Origin: Hypericum androsaemum
Lineage: Eukaryota > Streptophyta > Magnoliopsida > Malpighiales > Hypericaceae
Reading direction: 5' to 3'
NCBI GenBank assembly: GCA_963995505.1
Contig: OZ023190.1
Span: 3,924,516-3,988,515, forward strand
Length of the DNA stretch: 64,000 nucleotides
The stretch's first letter is position 1; every line of letters starts with the position of its first letter. Both the position numbers and the translations under genes were made by a program. This document shows positions 38,529 to 48,880 of this stretch, in pieces. The notes beneath the pieces were generated by a model, which was not told where the DNA came from, did not search any database, and saw only the letters and a program-made list of their open reading frames with translations.

Positions 38529-40414
38529 ATGGAGAGGGAAACCCGATCCGATACCGCCGCCACCGAACAGGGCCCACTCGTACCCCACCACCACCAGTCC
38601 CCGACTCCCCAGAAGCGGCCGCCCTTCACCACCATCGGCGCCTTCACGGTGCAGTGCGCCGGGTGCTTCAAGTGGCGCGTGGTACCCAGAAAGGATATTT
38701 ACGAGGAGATCCGAGAGCACTTGCTTCGGCGGCCCTTCTACTGCGAGGCCGCCGGCGAGTGGCGCCCCGAGGGCGTGTCCTGCGACGACTCCGCCGACAT
38801 AACCCAGGACGGGTCCCGCCTCTGGGCCATCGACAAGCCCAGCATCGCCCGACCGCCCCCCGGGTGGCAGCGCCTCCTCCGGATTCGCGGCCAGGGCTCC
38901 ACCAAGTTCGCTGATGTGTATGATTCGCTTCGCTCTCTCTTTTAATAGGCTTCGCCCATAGTTTTGTTCTTTAGGGTTTCAATAGAGGGTGTGGTTGGTA
39001 GGATCTTGCTCGAGCTGGGATCGTGCTAGTCGTTGGGTGGAAAGGCTTGCGGCCGTGTGCGAATTGTGTGTGGTGGGAAGCGTGATCGAAGCAGTTCGTG
39101 ATCCTTTCCGCTCTTAGGGCATGTTTGGTACAAGGTCATGGGATCGCATTCCTTGAAATCATACCTTTTTCGGGCAAAAGAATGAAATGCTTTCAAAGAA
39201 TCAGGACTCTGTACCAAACAAGCCATTAGAGTGACAATGTTTGTCCATCGATTTGGGCTCTCACGTGTATAACGATGTGTATTATACGAGTCGATGTTCA
39301 GATGAGAGCACGTAAAAGTTTTTCTTGCTGCTCTATGACAGAGCAATGTCAGGCTGCACTAGCTTTATGCTCAGGCTATGTATTTGACTTTTAGTTTGGT
39401 TTTCATTTTCCATGTAGTTTTCATTATTTGACGGGATAGAGAAAGGTTTGTTTTTTGAGTATGATATGATATAAGGTTTTGTGGTTGCCAAGGCCACAAC
39501 AAAGCAATTACAATTTCCAGTTTTCTGTTATTTGGAATTATTACCGTGATCGTATACTGATGCTAGTCCACTATAGACTAATTTTGTATGGCAAATACAA
39601 GTATCGTGATTTTTTTAAATTGAATCTTCAGGTATTACGTTGCTCCAACAGGCAAGACTCTACGCTCCATAGTTGAGGTTCAAAAGTAGGTTTTATCATT
39701 GGAATGTGCCTCTACTTTTTCGGTTTCTTAGTGTTTGACATTGTATATGTTGACGATGTTATCTGCTTTTTAACATAAGTACTACGTTTCTGAACTGTGT
39801 AGATACTTGTCGGACCATCCAGAGGTTATGAGAGAAGGCATATCTCTAGAAAGATTCTCATTTCAGACCCCTAAGCCTTTGGAAGAAAATTATGTGAGGA
39901 AGCGTTCTCGTATGGCTGCTGGTGATAATGCAAGGCCTCTTGAAGGTGATGCAAGTTAACTACACAGAATTACTGTTCTTGCTGACTGTATTTGGTGACT
40001 TGATCAGCTTCTGCTGCAACACTGAGTCTAATCTGTCATCTATTGCCATCTTTCTTGATGATCCAAAATCAGTCGGGTTGTTTGTTTATGTGTGAATCTG
40101 TTCCGGCTTTTAGAGTATATTGATGATGTATCTGCCAAAATGAAGTGGCTCGTTTGTTCTCGTGTTCTGACTTAAACGGGATACCCATTGCTTGTTTGGC
40201 TGCAGCGAAGCCCCTTACCTGGATCTCAAGTGCCGACGCAGAGCAGCTTGGCATGGCAGACTCACCACCTCCTGAATCTGCCGATCCCACCGTGGATAAT
40301 CATTTTGTTCCACCAGTGAAGAAGCAAGCCAAAATATCACCAAGAGAAGTGTACGCCGAAGAATCAGTGATAAACCAGAGGGAAGGTGAAGGTGAAGGAA
40401 CTGATCAACTCTAG
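38529..40414 (+). CDS. CW zinc-finger and methyl-CpG-binding-domain protein (MBD2/MBD4-like)
   Basis: Four exons: 38529-38917, 39632-39685, 39803-39945 and 40206-40414, all with GT-AG introns in consistent phase, 795 nt, 264 residues. Exon 1 carries the CW zinc finger (VQCAGCFKWRVVP, EIREHLLRRPFYCE, GVSCDDS; four Cys and two Trp in place) and the start of the MBD (PPPGWQRLLRIRG). Exons 2 and 3 complete the MBD (DVYYVAPTGKTLRS, QKYLSDHPE), then RFSFQTPKPL and the basic RKRSRMAA. Exon 4 encodes an acidic/Pro tail. This order matches the Arabidopsis MBD1/2/4/12 class; CW fingers can bind methylated H3K4 in related proteins. The start is the first ATG in exon 1 (upstream frame lacks one). Retention of intron 3 would end at a TAA at 39957-39959. 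Confidence 0.9.
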
Positions 40415-40970
40415 AGGCACGGGCCTACGTACACAAAGATCGCACCTATCATTTTTTGGTTAAGCAGACCTTGCAGCTTGTTTCTCCTTTGTATCAGTCG
40501 CTAGAAAGTATCAGCAGGAATGGCATTCCGCGCAGAAGGTTCTGGTGAACCTTTTGTTGATAGGGTAGATAGGAGAGGAGAAAAAGCTACATGGTGGAAT
40601 GGAGTTAAGACTTAAATTATGTGATGATTGTACCATTGAGCTTCAATGCATATACATCTTTTGCTTTGATATAAATTGCTAGGTCCATCAGTAAGGGAAA
40701 GAGGGAGAATTCTTCAAATTAGTAAGATCTATCTATAAACATTTGATTAACTTTTAGGTTGAAACCACATGTATCTAAACAGCCACTAGGCCGAATGCCG
40801 TATAATCAATGTTGGAATTAGGTATAATCCATGTTGATAAATGTTTGGATACCAGATGATATTGAAATACTCATCCAGAAAGGGGCTCTTACATAAATGT
40901 GTTTTTTAATATTACTCGGTATTTAAATATTTATCGAGCTGATTAATCTAATTATGAGCAAAATAGATTA
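40415..40970. other. 3' flank of the CW-MBD gene
   Basis: Probable 3' UTR followed by AT-rich spacer up to the truncated Copia element. No gene is seen. Confidence 0.45.
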
Positions 40971-42214
40971 GAATGAGGAGCCAACTAAATTTGGAGATGC
41001 TATGGAGATGGAAGTTTAGAGAGAAGCTACGAAAGACGAACTTGATGCACTTGACAAGAACCAAACATGGAGTCTAGCTAGGTTACTTGCTGATAAAAAA
41101 AACTGTAGGATGCTAATGGATTTGCAAAATTAAAAATATTTAGTGATGGCACAATAGAAAAATATAAAGGTAGGTTGGTAGCTAGAGTATTCACTAAGAT
41201 TTCATGAATAGATTATCACGAGACATTTTCACCAATAGTTAAGATGGACACCATTAGAATTTTGATAAGTAATGTTGTGAATAAGAATTGGTATATGCAT
41301 CAAATAGATGTGAAAAATGTTATCTTATCAACTAGATGTGAAAAATGTTATCTTACAAGGTGAATGAGAAGACAAAATTTACATGAAAATACATGTTGGC
41401 CATGAACCAGAAAAATCAGGACTTGTTTACAAGTTTAGGAAGCCAGTTTATGGTTTAAAACAATCACCTAGAGCTTTGATTTTTTAAAGAGCTCAGCTGA
41501 CTACACATTTTTCATCAGAGACAATCATCAAGGTAAAGTTGTTGTTTACATATACGTGGATGATCTTATCGTTAATGGAAGCAACATTGATGCCATCAAT
41601 TCTCTAAAGCATTCGCTGCACACCAAGTTTGACATTAAAGACTTAGGAAAATTGAAATATTTTTTTGACATTGAGATTGCTTATTCAGATAAGGGTGTGT
41701 TTCTGTCCCAAAAAAAATATATTTTGGATTTACTCAAGGAAACTAAGAAACTTAATGCTAAACCAACATATTGTCCAGTTGATTATGGTTCTAAGTTCTT
41801 TATTCATGAGGGTGATCAATTCACAGATGTAGAACAGTTCCAAAGATTGGCTAGTAAGCTCATTTACTTGACTATCATATCACTAGGCCAGATGTCACCT
41901 ATGTTGTTAGCTAGTAAGTCAAGCAAGGCATAATCCTAAATCAAGCCATGTTGCTCTAACTTATGGAATCTTGCAATACTTGAAGCTACCCCAGGAATGG
42001 GACTGCTAATCAGACAAAATGGCCATCTAAATATACAAGGATATATTGATGTTGATTGGGCAGGTTCCATTGATGAAAAAAAATTAACTAGTAGCTTTTG
42101 TGTGTTTGTAGGAGGAAATCTGGTCCTATGGAAGAGCAAGAAGCATAATGTAGTGGCTCGATCTAGTGCAGAGGCAGAGTACAAGGCCATGACAACCAGT
42201 GAACTAATATGGGT
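40971..42214 (+). mobile_element. Copia retrotransposon, 5'-truncated, left part
   Basis: Degenerate Ty1/copia pol in plus orientation. The start of RT (EPTKFGDAME, ATKDELDALDKNQTW) is followed by YKGRLVARVFTK, DYHETFSPIVK and YGLKQSPRA. Next come an open piece at 41556-41933 with the end of the RT core (VVYIYVDDLIVNGS, KHSLHTKFDIKDLGKLKYFFDIEIA) and an RNase H piece (IDVDWAGSIDEKKLTSSFCVFVGGNLVLWKSKKHNVVARSS is split in the text by window frames: DVDWAGS, VARSSAEAEYKAM). Stops, frameshifts and a 28-bp tandem duplication near 41,310-41,360 disable it. It ends at SELIW, where the Reina element has inserted. LTR, gag, protease and integrase on the 5' side are absent. Confidence 0.88.
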
Positions 42215-42607
42215 TGATCTACGGAACCAGGAAGCTCGAGAAATGATGGAGAACAAGCTTCGAAATCCTATAGAATGGCAGTTTACGTGGGGAGAAAGAA
42301 GGGAGAGAGAGAGAGAGTTGGGAAATGAGTGTAATAACTTTTATTTGTATTCTAATTTCAGCATATCTTTTCTCTTTCTATTTCGGGTATCCATAGACTG
42401 TGGTTAGGGGATGGTACCCGGCTAACTAGGCCCAATACCTAGCCTACAGTTCAGTGACCAAACCCAACTCTAGCCACTTTAATTTTTTGCTGGTTCCACT
42501 CTGACTTCTCCTTCTCTTTCCTTCGAATTCCCAATTCCTTCTCGAAGCCCTAACCAGCTCTCCTTCTCCAATGTCGTCCAATTTACCCGGATAATCGACA
42601 TGCAATA
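42215..42607 (-). repeat. 3' LTR of the Reina element (393 bp)
   Basis: Matches 47203-47718 but lacks about 120 bp present there (47,427-47,550), lost between taactagg-type short repeats. One end differs: gcaata here, gcaaca in the other LTR. Confidence 0.88.
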
Positions 42608-42646
42608 ATCCCAGCTGCTTGAGTTCCTTGCCCACAAGGAATTTGA

Positions 42647-42853
42647 GGGAAAATAGGTACAGAGCTCGTCGTAGAACTCCCATGTGGCATCTAGCGGGCC
42701 CAAACCACTCCATTGAACCAGCACCTGAGGTGAGGCTCGATTCTTGCATTTGATTAGGCGGCGATCAAGGATGAGCTCTGGTTCTTTGTCCGGTAACCAC
42801 CCGGTAGGTATCACGGTAATCTCTGGTGGAAGAGCGCCGACCAGCTTCTTCAA
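42647..42853 (-). CDS. Reina chromodomain (C-terminus of integrase)
   Basis: The open piece after the integrase. It reads ALPPEITVIPTGW, KEPELILDRRLIKCKN, then QVLVQWSGLGPLDATWEFYD, the typical chromodomain with its V-x-W-x-G and A-T-W-E signature. One in-frame stop (HVS-stop-LKKL) separates it from the preceding integrase piece. In chromoviruses the domain directs integration to particular chromatin. Confidence 0.85.
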
Positions 42854-43880
42854 TTACGACACGTGGAAGGTGGGGTGAACCTTCGAGTCAGGGGGTAAGT
42901 GAGGAGTATAAGCAACCTTTCCCACTCTGTCTGTAATCTGATAAGGATCGTAGTATCGAGGACTGAGCTTCCGATACTCACAAGCCTGGACAGAGAATTG
43001 ACGGTATGGCTGAAGCTTAAGCCAGACCCAATCTCTGATGTGAAAGGCTCTGTCGTTGTTGTGCTTGTCAGCTTGCTGTTTCATTCGTGCTTGTGCTCGT
43101 TGCAGGTGGAACTTCAGAAGGCAGAGGTTCTCCTCACGTGCCAGGAGGCATCTATCAATGGCCTCAATAGAGGAATCACCAGCAAAATAGGGAAGATGCA
43201 GAGGCGGGGGTTCACCGTAGAGGGCCTCGAAGGGTGACATGCTCGCAGCAGTATGGAAAGAAGAATTGTACCACCACTCAGCCAAAGGTAACCAAGCATT
43301 CTAATCCTGTGATTTGTTATGTATCATGGACCTTAGGTAGGTTTTCAAACAATGGTTGACCACCTCCGTTTGTCCATTAGTCTGGGGGTGATAAGAGGTG
43401 GACATCCTAAGCTGTACCCCTTGGAGTTTGAAGAATTCCTGCCAAAAGGTGCTCAGGAAAATAGAGTCTCAATCACTGATGATCGATTCAGGCATCCCAT
43501 GTAGTTTAAAAACATTGTCCATATATGCCTTGGCAATAGTTACTGCTGAATAAGGGTGGCTCAAGGAGATGAAATGTGCGTACTTTCTCAGTTTATCAAC
43601 AACCACTAGTATGGTAGATTTTTCCTGAGATTTAGGAAGCCCCTCAATGAAGTCCATGGACACACATTGTCAGATTTTCTCAGGAATAGGTATAGGTTTG
43701 AGGAGACCAGGGTAAGAGAAGTTGTCATATTTACATTGCTCTCAGACTGAGCAGGCACTGACATAGTTCCTGACATCTCTCTCCATGCCCTTCCAGTAGA
43801 GAACTCCCTGAAGCCTTTTAAATGTTGCTTAAGCACAGGAGTGGCCACCGAATGGTGAGGCATGATACAACTCAACAAGC
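42854..43880 (-). pseudogene. Reina integrase, fragmented
   Basis: Pieces: 43606-43878 (zinc-binding/start of core, frame broken), 43469-43663 (MSMDFIEGLPKSQEKSTILV, core with first catalytic D, FKLHGMPESIISD with second D), 42854-43285 (AEWWYNSSFHTAASMSPFEA, LYGEPPP, then VWLKLQPYRQ and KLSPRYYDPYQI). Stops interrupt between each. Confidence 0.8.
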
Positions 43881-44076
43881 TTGTTCCTAAGTTGAGAGTT
43901 TGAGCCTACCATGACCCTATTTTTCCTCAGAAGTTTCCCTTGAACCAGACTGTAGATGCTTTTAACTTCTTTACCATGCTGAAGTTGCTGGATTAACTTA
44001 AGTAGAGCAGGATCCTGTTGGTAGCTAGCTAGGATGTCTGCCAGAACTTTTTCCACTGCAACTAGGTAGATAGCTG

Positions 44077-45224
44077 CTAGTTGGGCATCCGGTTCAGGTA
44101 TCCTAGTATCATCCCCCTTCTTGTACTGAATGGTGAAGCATATCCTATTAACTTGGTCATCCAAGTGCACTGGCTAGCTGTAGAAAGCTTCTCCGTCAAC
44201 AAATACTTTAAACTTTTATGGTGGGTCTTAATGATAAAGCTTCTGCCTACTAAGTAATGATGGTATTTGCCCACTGCTAGAACCACAGCCCTTAACTCCT
44301 TCTCATAGGCTGATAGGACTTGGTACTTAACTCCCATAACCTTGCTGAAATAGGCAATTGGATGGCTTGCCTTCATAAGAACAGCCCCTACTCTATACAA
44401 AGAGGCATCTATTTCAAGGATAAAAGAAAGCTTAAAGTTAGGTAAAACTAAGACTGGTGCAGAGATCATGGCATGTTTCTGCTGGTTGAATGCCATAGTA
44501 GTCTCTGGAGTCCACAGAAAAGAGCCTTTCTTCAGCAGTGCAGTGAGTGGTCTACTAATCAGCCCATAGTTCTTGATAAATTGCCTAAAGTAGCCACAAA
44601 GACCTAGAAAACCCATGAATTTCTTCAATGTTTTGGACAGGTCCCAATTCTGAACATCAGAAATCTTCTTGGGGTCAGTAGCAACACCTTCCCCTGAGAT
44701 AATGTGGCCTAGGTACTCCACTAATTGCAGCCCAAAGCTGTATTTAGATCTCTTAGCAAATAAAGAATCATGTTGTAAAGCTAAAAAAATAGTCTCCAGA
44801 TGTTGTAAGTGTGCCTCAAAGGTGGGACTATAGATAAGTATATCATCAAGGGTCGGAAACAATCATTCATAACAGATTAAAAGGTAGCAGGTGCGTTTGT
44901 AAGTCCAAAGGGCATAACCTTGAATTCATAGTGTCCATCATGTGTCCTGAAGGCTGTCTTGTACACATCGCCTTCATGCATCCTGATTTGGTGAAATCCA
45001 GCCCTTAAATCCACTTTAGAAAACCATTTAGCCTCTCCTAGTTCATCCAGGAGCTCCTCAACAACTGGAATAGGGTATTTGTCCTTAATAGTGATGTCAT
45101 TAAGGGCCCTATAATCCACGCAAAACCTCCAAGTACTATCCTTCTTTTTAACAAGAACAACAGGAGATGTGAAGCAACTTTGGCTTTTCTGAATAAAGCC
45201 AGCTTGGAGCATTTCTTTAACCAA
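44077..45224 (-). pseudogene. Reina reverse transcriptase and RNase H, fragmented
   Basis: Pieces 44877-45224 ([63 protein letters not shown]) and 44077-44862 (LDDILIYSPTFEAHLQHL in place of the usual Y/F-x-D-D; YLGHIISGEGVATDPKKI; then the RNase H part with LEIDASLYRVGAVLM, YEKELRAVVLAV and FIIKTHHKSLKYLL). A further piece (43829-44170) carries the link to integrase. The conserved residue before D-D is L and a stop lies just before it, consistent with decay. Confidence 0.85.
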
Positions 45225-45703
45225 CTTCTCTAAGGCATCCTTTTGCAGAGTAGACTGTTTCTAGGGCCTGAGATTAATAGGCTGACTTTCTTCTTTCAAA
45301 GGAATATAGTGGACTAGGCTCCGAGGTGGAGGTAGTCCACTAGGCTCTTTAAAAATATCTTCAAACTTGTCTAACAATTTTAAGAGACTAGGTGAAAGCT
45401 CTTCCAATTGATGACAAGTAGGCATAATGTGTGAGGTGCCCTTATCTATAGAGATAGGGCTATGCTCTAGAAGAGCCAAGCTATAAAACTCAACTATTGA
45501 GTGTTCTTCTGGCGTGGTGAGCAGTTTAGAAATCTGTTTTGCCGAACTCTCCTTCCAAGGAAACTTTTGTGCTCCCCTAAGAACTACTCTGGCCTTCCCT
45601 TCATGGAATTCCATTCTAATCTGATCAAAATTCTACTTGATATCCCCTAAGGTCTTCAACCACTGAATACCAAGGACCGTATCGTAGGTGTTTAGTGGTA
45701 ATA

Positions 45704-45931
45704 TTAGAACATCAGCCTGGAATTCCCTCCCTTGCATCTGCCAAGTGAACCCTCTGCAGACCTGATGACAGGCAACCTCCCCTCCATTAGCAACTCTGAC
45801 TGACATAAGCTTCTGCTCTTCCAGCTTGTAGGCAGTTTCTTGGCCATTTCCACATCCAGAAAGTTATGGGTGCTACCAGAGTCAATAAGCATCCATAATG
45901 TCTGAGTTCCAGAGTGTCCAGAGACCCTCAA
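45704..45931 (-). pseudogene. Reina protease fragment
   Basis: Aspartic protease segment with LIDSGSTHNFLD (the D-S-G triad) near residue 16, followed by a frameshift. The linker to RT is at 45261-45614 (EFHEGKARVVLRG, LPPPRSLVHYIPLKEESQPI). Confidence 0.8.
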
Positions 45932-46009
45932 AGTAGTGTAAAATTACATTGATTTTCCTATCATGGCATGGTTTGAAATCATAGGTTTGTCTTCAACTTC
46001 TAATTCATC

Positions 46010-46939
46010 TCAGCTCACCATCTCTGCAGGTTCTTCATTATCAGAGCTATCACCATCAGTGGCCTCTACCCAATAAATCTTCCCTCTTTTAGCACACTTA
46101 TGGCTAGGTTCATACTTTTCATCACACCAAAAATAGAGGCCCTTGGCCTTTTTCTCTTCAAACTTAGCATGTGATCTATATATGCCTGGTGGTTTGTATT
46201 TGGTTGTGTTGAGGTTAAGGGGTGCGGGTTTGTTGTTGATGGTAGGTTGAGAGTGGTATGGTTTGTGGGAAGTTGTATGTGGGAAAGTTGGGGAGTGTGT
46301 GGGTTTTGGTAAGAGGGATGGCTTCATGAGTTCCTTGAACTTCCTGTTTTGAACTTGGTTGGTTGTTTCTTGGAGTTGGGCAAGGGCATAAGCTTGGGTG
46401 AGGGTAGTAGGGAAAAATCTCCTGACTGGGGTTGCAACCTCCTCCTTGAGGCCATTAAGGAAAAGAGCGATGCTGTAGGTAGGGATAACTGAAATTCTGC
46501 TAAGCTTAATCTCAAAATCAGCTTGATAATTAGCAACAGATCCAGTTTGGGTGGAAGTTAAAATGTTAGACATAGGGTCATTAAAAGTGCTATCAGCAAA
46601 CCTCCCTGCGACTTCTACCCTGAACTCATCCAAGGTGATTTCAGGTAGGCTAACCATGGCCTAAGTCAAACCATGATACCAGCCCAAAGCCTGATCCTCT
46701 AAATGCATAACCACAACCTTCATCTTATGGATTGGATCCACATCCATCATAGAAAAATAGTGATTAGACTTGATTAACCAACTCCGAACATCCTCGCCAT
46801 TAAACTTAGGAAATTTAATCTTAGGGATTCTGCTAGTATAAGTGCGATCTGAGTTAAAAGTGTGGGTACCTTCAGATCTAGGAGATCTGGTAACTCTGGC
46901 ATTAGAACCTGCTGCAGCTTCAGTCTGAAGGCTTGGCAC
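46010..46939 (-). pseudogene. Reina gag, interrupted by one stop
   Basis: Two open pieces in line: 46661-46939 (KIKFPKFNGEDVRSWL, MKVVVMHLEDQALGWYHG) and 46010-46657 (VAGRFADSTFNDPM, FLNGLKEEVATPVRRF, then a knuckle-like YFWCDEKYEPSHKC). A single stop separates them at 46,658-46,660. Confidence 0.85.
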
Positions 46940-47202
46940 TGCGGATTGGTTCTTCTCGTTAAGCTGGTCTTGTAAGCTATCCGCGACAGACTACTCTAAC
47001 CCCGTGTATCTGGTAGTGACATTTTGTTCCAAGCTCTCGTATTTCCCAACCAAAATGGCCAGTGTTTTAGTGATGGACTCCATGCTGGATTTGTGATCTT
47101 TTAACTTCTCGTCTTGTTCCTTGATCAGGGCAGCTAGATCTTCGTTCTTCATGACGGTCAAGTGTACCACAAGCCAAGGAATTCGATAGCTCTGATATCG
47201 CT

Positions 47203-47718
47203 TGATCTACGGGACCAGGAAGCTCGAGAAATGATGGAGAACAAGCTTTGAAATCCTATAGAATGGCGGTTTACGTGGGGAGAAAGAAGGGAGAGAGAGA
47301 GAGAGAGAGAGAGAGAGTTGGGAAATGAGTGTAACAACTTTTGTTAGTATTCTAATTTCAGCATGTCTTTTCTCTTTCCATTTCGGATATGTATAGACTG
47401 TGGTTAGGGGATGGTACCCAGCTAACACACATTTACAATTCTGCCCTTGGCATAAAAATAAAAGCAAAAACGGAATAAGGGAAGATAACTGGCGGGCTTA
47501 ACTAGGCCTGCTAACCAGTTGAACTGGTGGACTTAACTAGGCACAATACCCAACCTACAGTTCAGTGACCAAACCCAACTCTAGCCACTTTGAATTCCTG
47601 CTGGTTCCACTCCGACTTCTCCTTCTCTTTCCTTTGAATTCCCAATTCCACCTCGAAGCCCTAACTAGCTCTCCTTCTCCAATGTCGTCCAATTCGCCCC
47701 GATAATCCATATGCAACA
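47203..47718 (-). repeat. 5' LTR of the Reina element (516 bp)
   Basis: Full LTR, TG...CA ends (TGTTGCATAT... on the minus strand), with a (GA)n microsatellite at about 47,290-47,316. It is followed by TSD tgggt. Confidence 0.88.
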
Positions 47719-48048
47719 TGGGTCAACTTCCTATTGCATGATCTTGGCTTCCATACCTCGTGGAGCATTGATTTGTTCTATGGCAACCAAGGAGCCACCC
47801 ACATTGTTGCTAATCCAATTTTTCATGAGAGGGCTAAGCACATCGAAGTGGACTGTCACTTTATCAGGGAGAAAGTCCAGCAGAAGCTAATTCGAAGTCC
47901 AGCAGAAGCTAATTCGTACACCTCATGTCATCAGCAAATTCTAACTTGCTAACCTCTTTACAAAAACTCTGCATCCAGCCAGATTCAACTTCATTCTTGA
48001 CAAGTTAAGGTTGACTAACATCTACTCACCCCTGAAATTGAGGGAGAG
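47719..48048 (+). mobile_element. Copia element, right part: RNase H end and polypurine tract
   Basis: Continues the Copia frame after the Reina insertion: LLHDLGFHTSWSIDLFYGNQ, IFHERAKHIEVDCHFIREKV. A 22-bp tandem duplication (aagtccagcagaagctaattcg, 47,874-47,917) shifts the frame. The ending tttgagggagagtg-like polypurine tract (about 48,036-48,048) precedes the LTR. Confidence 0.85.
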
Positions 48049-48339
48049 TGTTGGTGACTTCTGCAGAATTCTGGAGCTCCATTTAATCAATGTAATTACC
48101 TAATCTAGATTAATTAACGGCTAGATGTTACTTATGGTATGTTAGTGAGTTGATTCATAAACGTAAATAGCCGTTGGGATTTGTACACTAGGAAATGGAC
48201 AGATAGAAGATTATATAGCTGTAACTTCCTTATTTGCTTCTTTCTAGCCGTTGAGTCTAGCACGCTCAATCTGTTTATAAACAAATGTACTCCATTGATA
48301 TAATTAAGATAATAACACATACATTCTTATTCAATTACA
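48049..48339 (+). repeat. Copia 3' LTR (about 291 bp)
   Basis: Starts tgttggtgac directly after the polypurine tract and ends ...ttcaattaca. It contains acggctagatgttacttatggtat, which is repeated three times in modified form at 48,740-48,880. No 5' LTR exists in the window, so the right end is assigned from the CA terminus only. Confidence 0.7.
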
Positions 48340-48376
48340 GTGATTACCTAGCTGATACAAAACCATCATCGTCATC

Positions 48377-48634
48377 ATGGAAATAACAAGAGTGACACGT
48401 GGCGGCATTCACCATATAACGCTCGAAGTTTCCTCCATCCAATCCTTCAACGACTACATGCAAGAACGCCTCCCCAATCAGCTGACAATCGTGTACGTCT
48501 CCCACTCCTGCCCGCAAAAGGACCGCCACCGAATTGAACAGGCCATCCGTTATTCGGACACCTTATTCTATGGAGGAAATCCCTCTCAAGGAGAGTCCTC
48601 CGGGGCCGGCCAGAAGAGGGAGGACAAGGATTAG
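48377..48634 (+). CDS. Small acidic-tail family protein S1 (shortened N-terminus)
   Basis: An 85-codon intronless ORF. It shares with S2 and S3 the core ITLEVSSIQSFNDYMQ, then QLTIVYVSHSCPQKDRHRIEQ and DTLFYGG, ending in GESSGAGQKREDKD. It lacks the MSEGDxxP start. The preceding gatacaaaaccatcat matches the S4 leader (gagacaaaaccatcat), so the 5' UTR survives but the first coding residues are replaced by a short METR-like start. The Copia LTR ends 38 bp upstream, so the original promoter has been removed. The 3' UTR has the family's gaataaaagtgttacttaa. I do not recognise the function; no signal peptide or membrane segment is visible. It may be silent or driven by the LTR. Confidence 0.65.
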   Translation: MEITRVTRGGIHHITLEVSSIQSFNDYMQERLPNQLTIVYVSHSCPQKDRHRIEQAIRYSDTLFYGGNPSQGESSGAGQKREDKD

Positions 48635-48739
48635 AAAAAAAACTTGGTTATTGTTATACAACAAAAGAGTATGGAAGGCCGAATAAAAGTGTTACTTAAA
48701 TAAGTAGGTAATTTAATGTGGTTTTTTAAGGAATAATTT

Positions 48740-48880
48740 GATGTATTTTGAATAAGCTAGATACCATAAGTAATATCTACCTTAACTAACGGCTAGATAT
48801 GACCTAATCTAGCTTAACTAACGGCTAGATATGACCTAATCTAGCTTAACTAACGGCTAGACATTATTTATGGTATCCTT
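48740..48880. repeat. Short tandem/inverted repeat related to the Copia LTR
   Basis: A 32-bp unit (ctagatatgacctaatctag then cttaactaacgg) occurs about 2.5 times. The whole block is bracketed by an inverted pair gataccataagtaatatcta / tagacattatttatggtatc. The unit resembles 48,095-48,140 inside the Copia LTR. Confidence 0.65.

Larger units (their letters stand above)
42215..47718 (-). mobile_element. Reina-type chromovirus (Ty3/gypsy), 5.5 kb, full length, mutated
   Basis: A minus-strand element with LTRs at 42215-42607 (3') and 47203-47718 (5') and a perfect TSD tgggt at 42210-42214 and 47719-47723. Domains run in the order gag, protease, RT, RNase H, integrase, chromodomain. Total length, short LTRs and a C-terminal chromodomain fit the Reina clade. 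PBS at about 47189-47200 resembles that for tRNA-iMet with two mismatches. Many stops and frameshifts make it inactive. It lies within the Copia RNase H region, so the Copia insertion is older. Confidence 0.9.

Noticed and set aside
47290..47316. (GA)n tract as a regulatory GAGA element
   Set aside because: It lies within the Reina LTR and is also present, shorter, in the other LTR at about 42,300; ordinary microsatellite variation.
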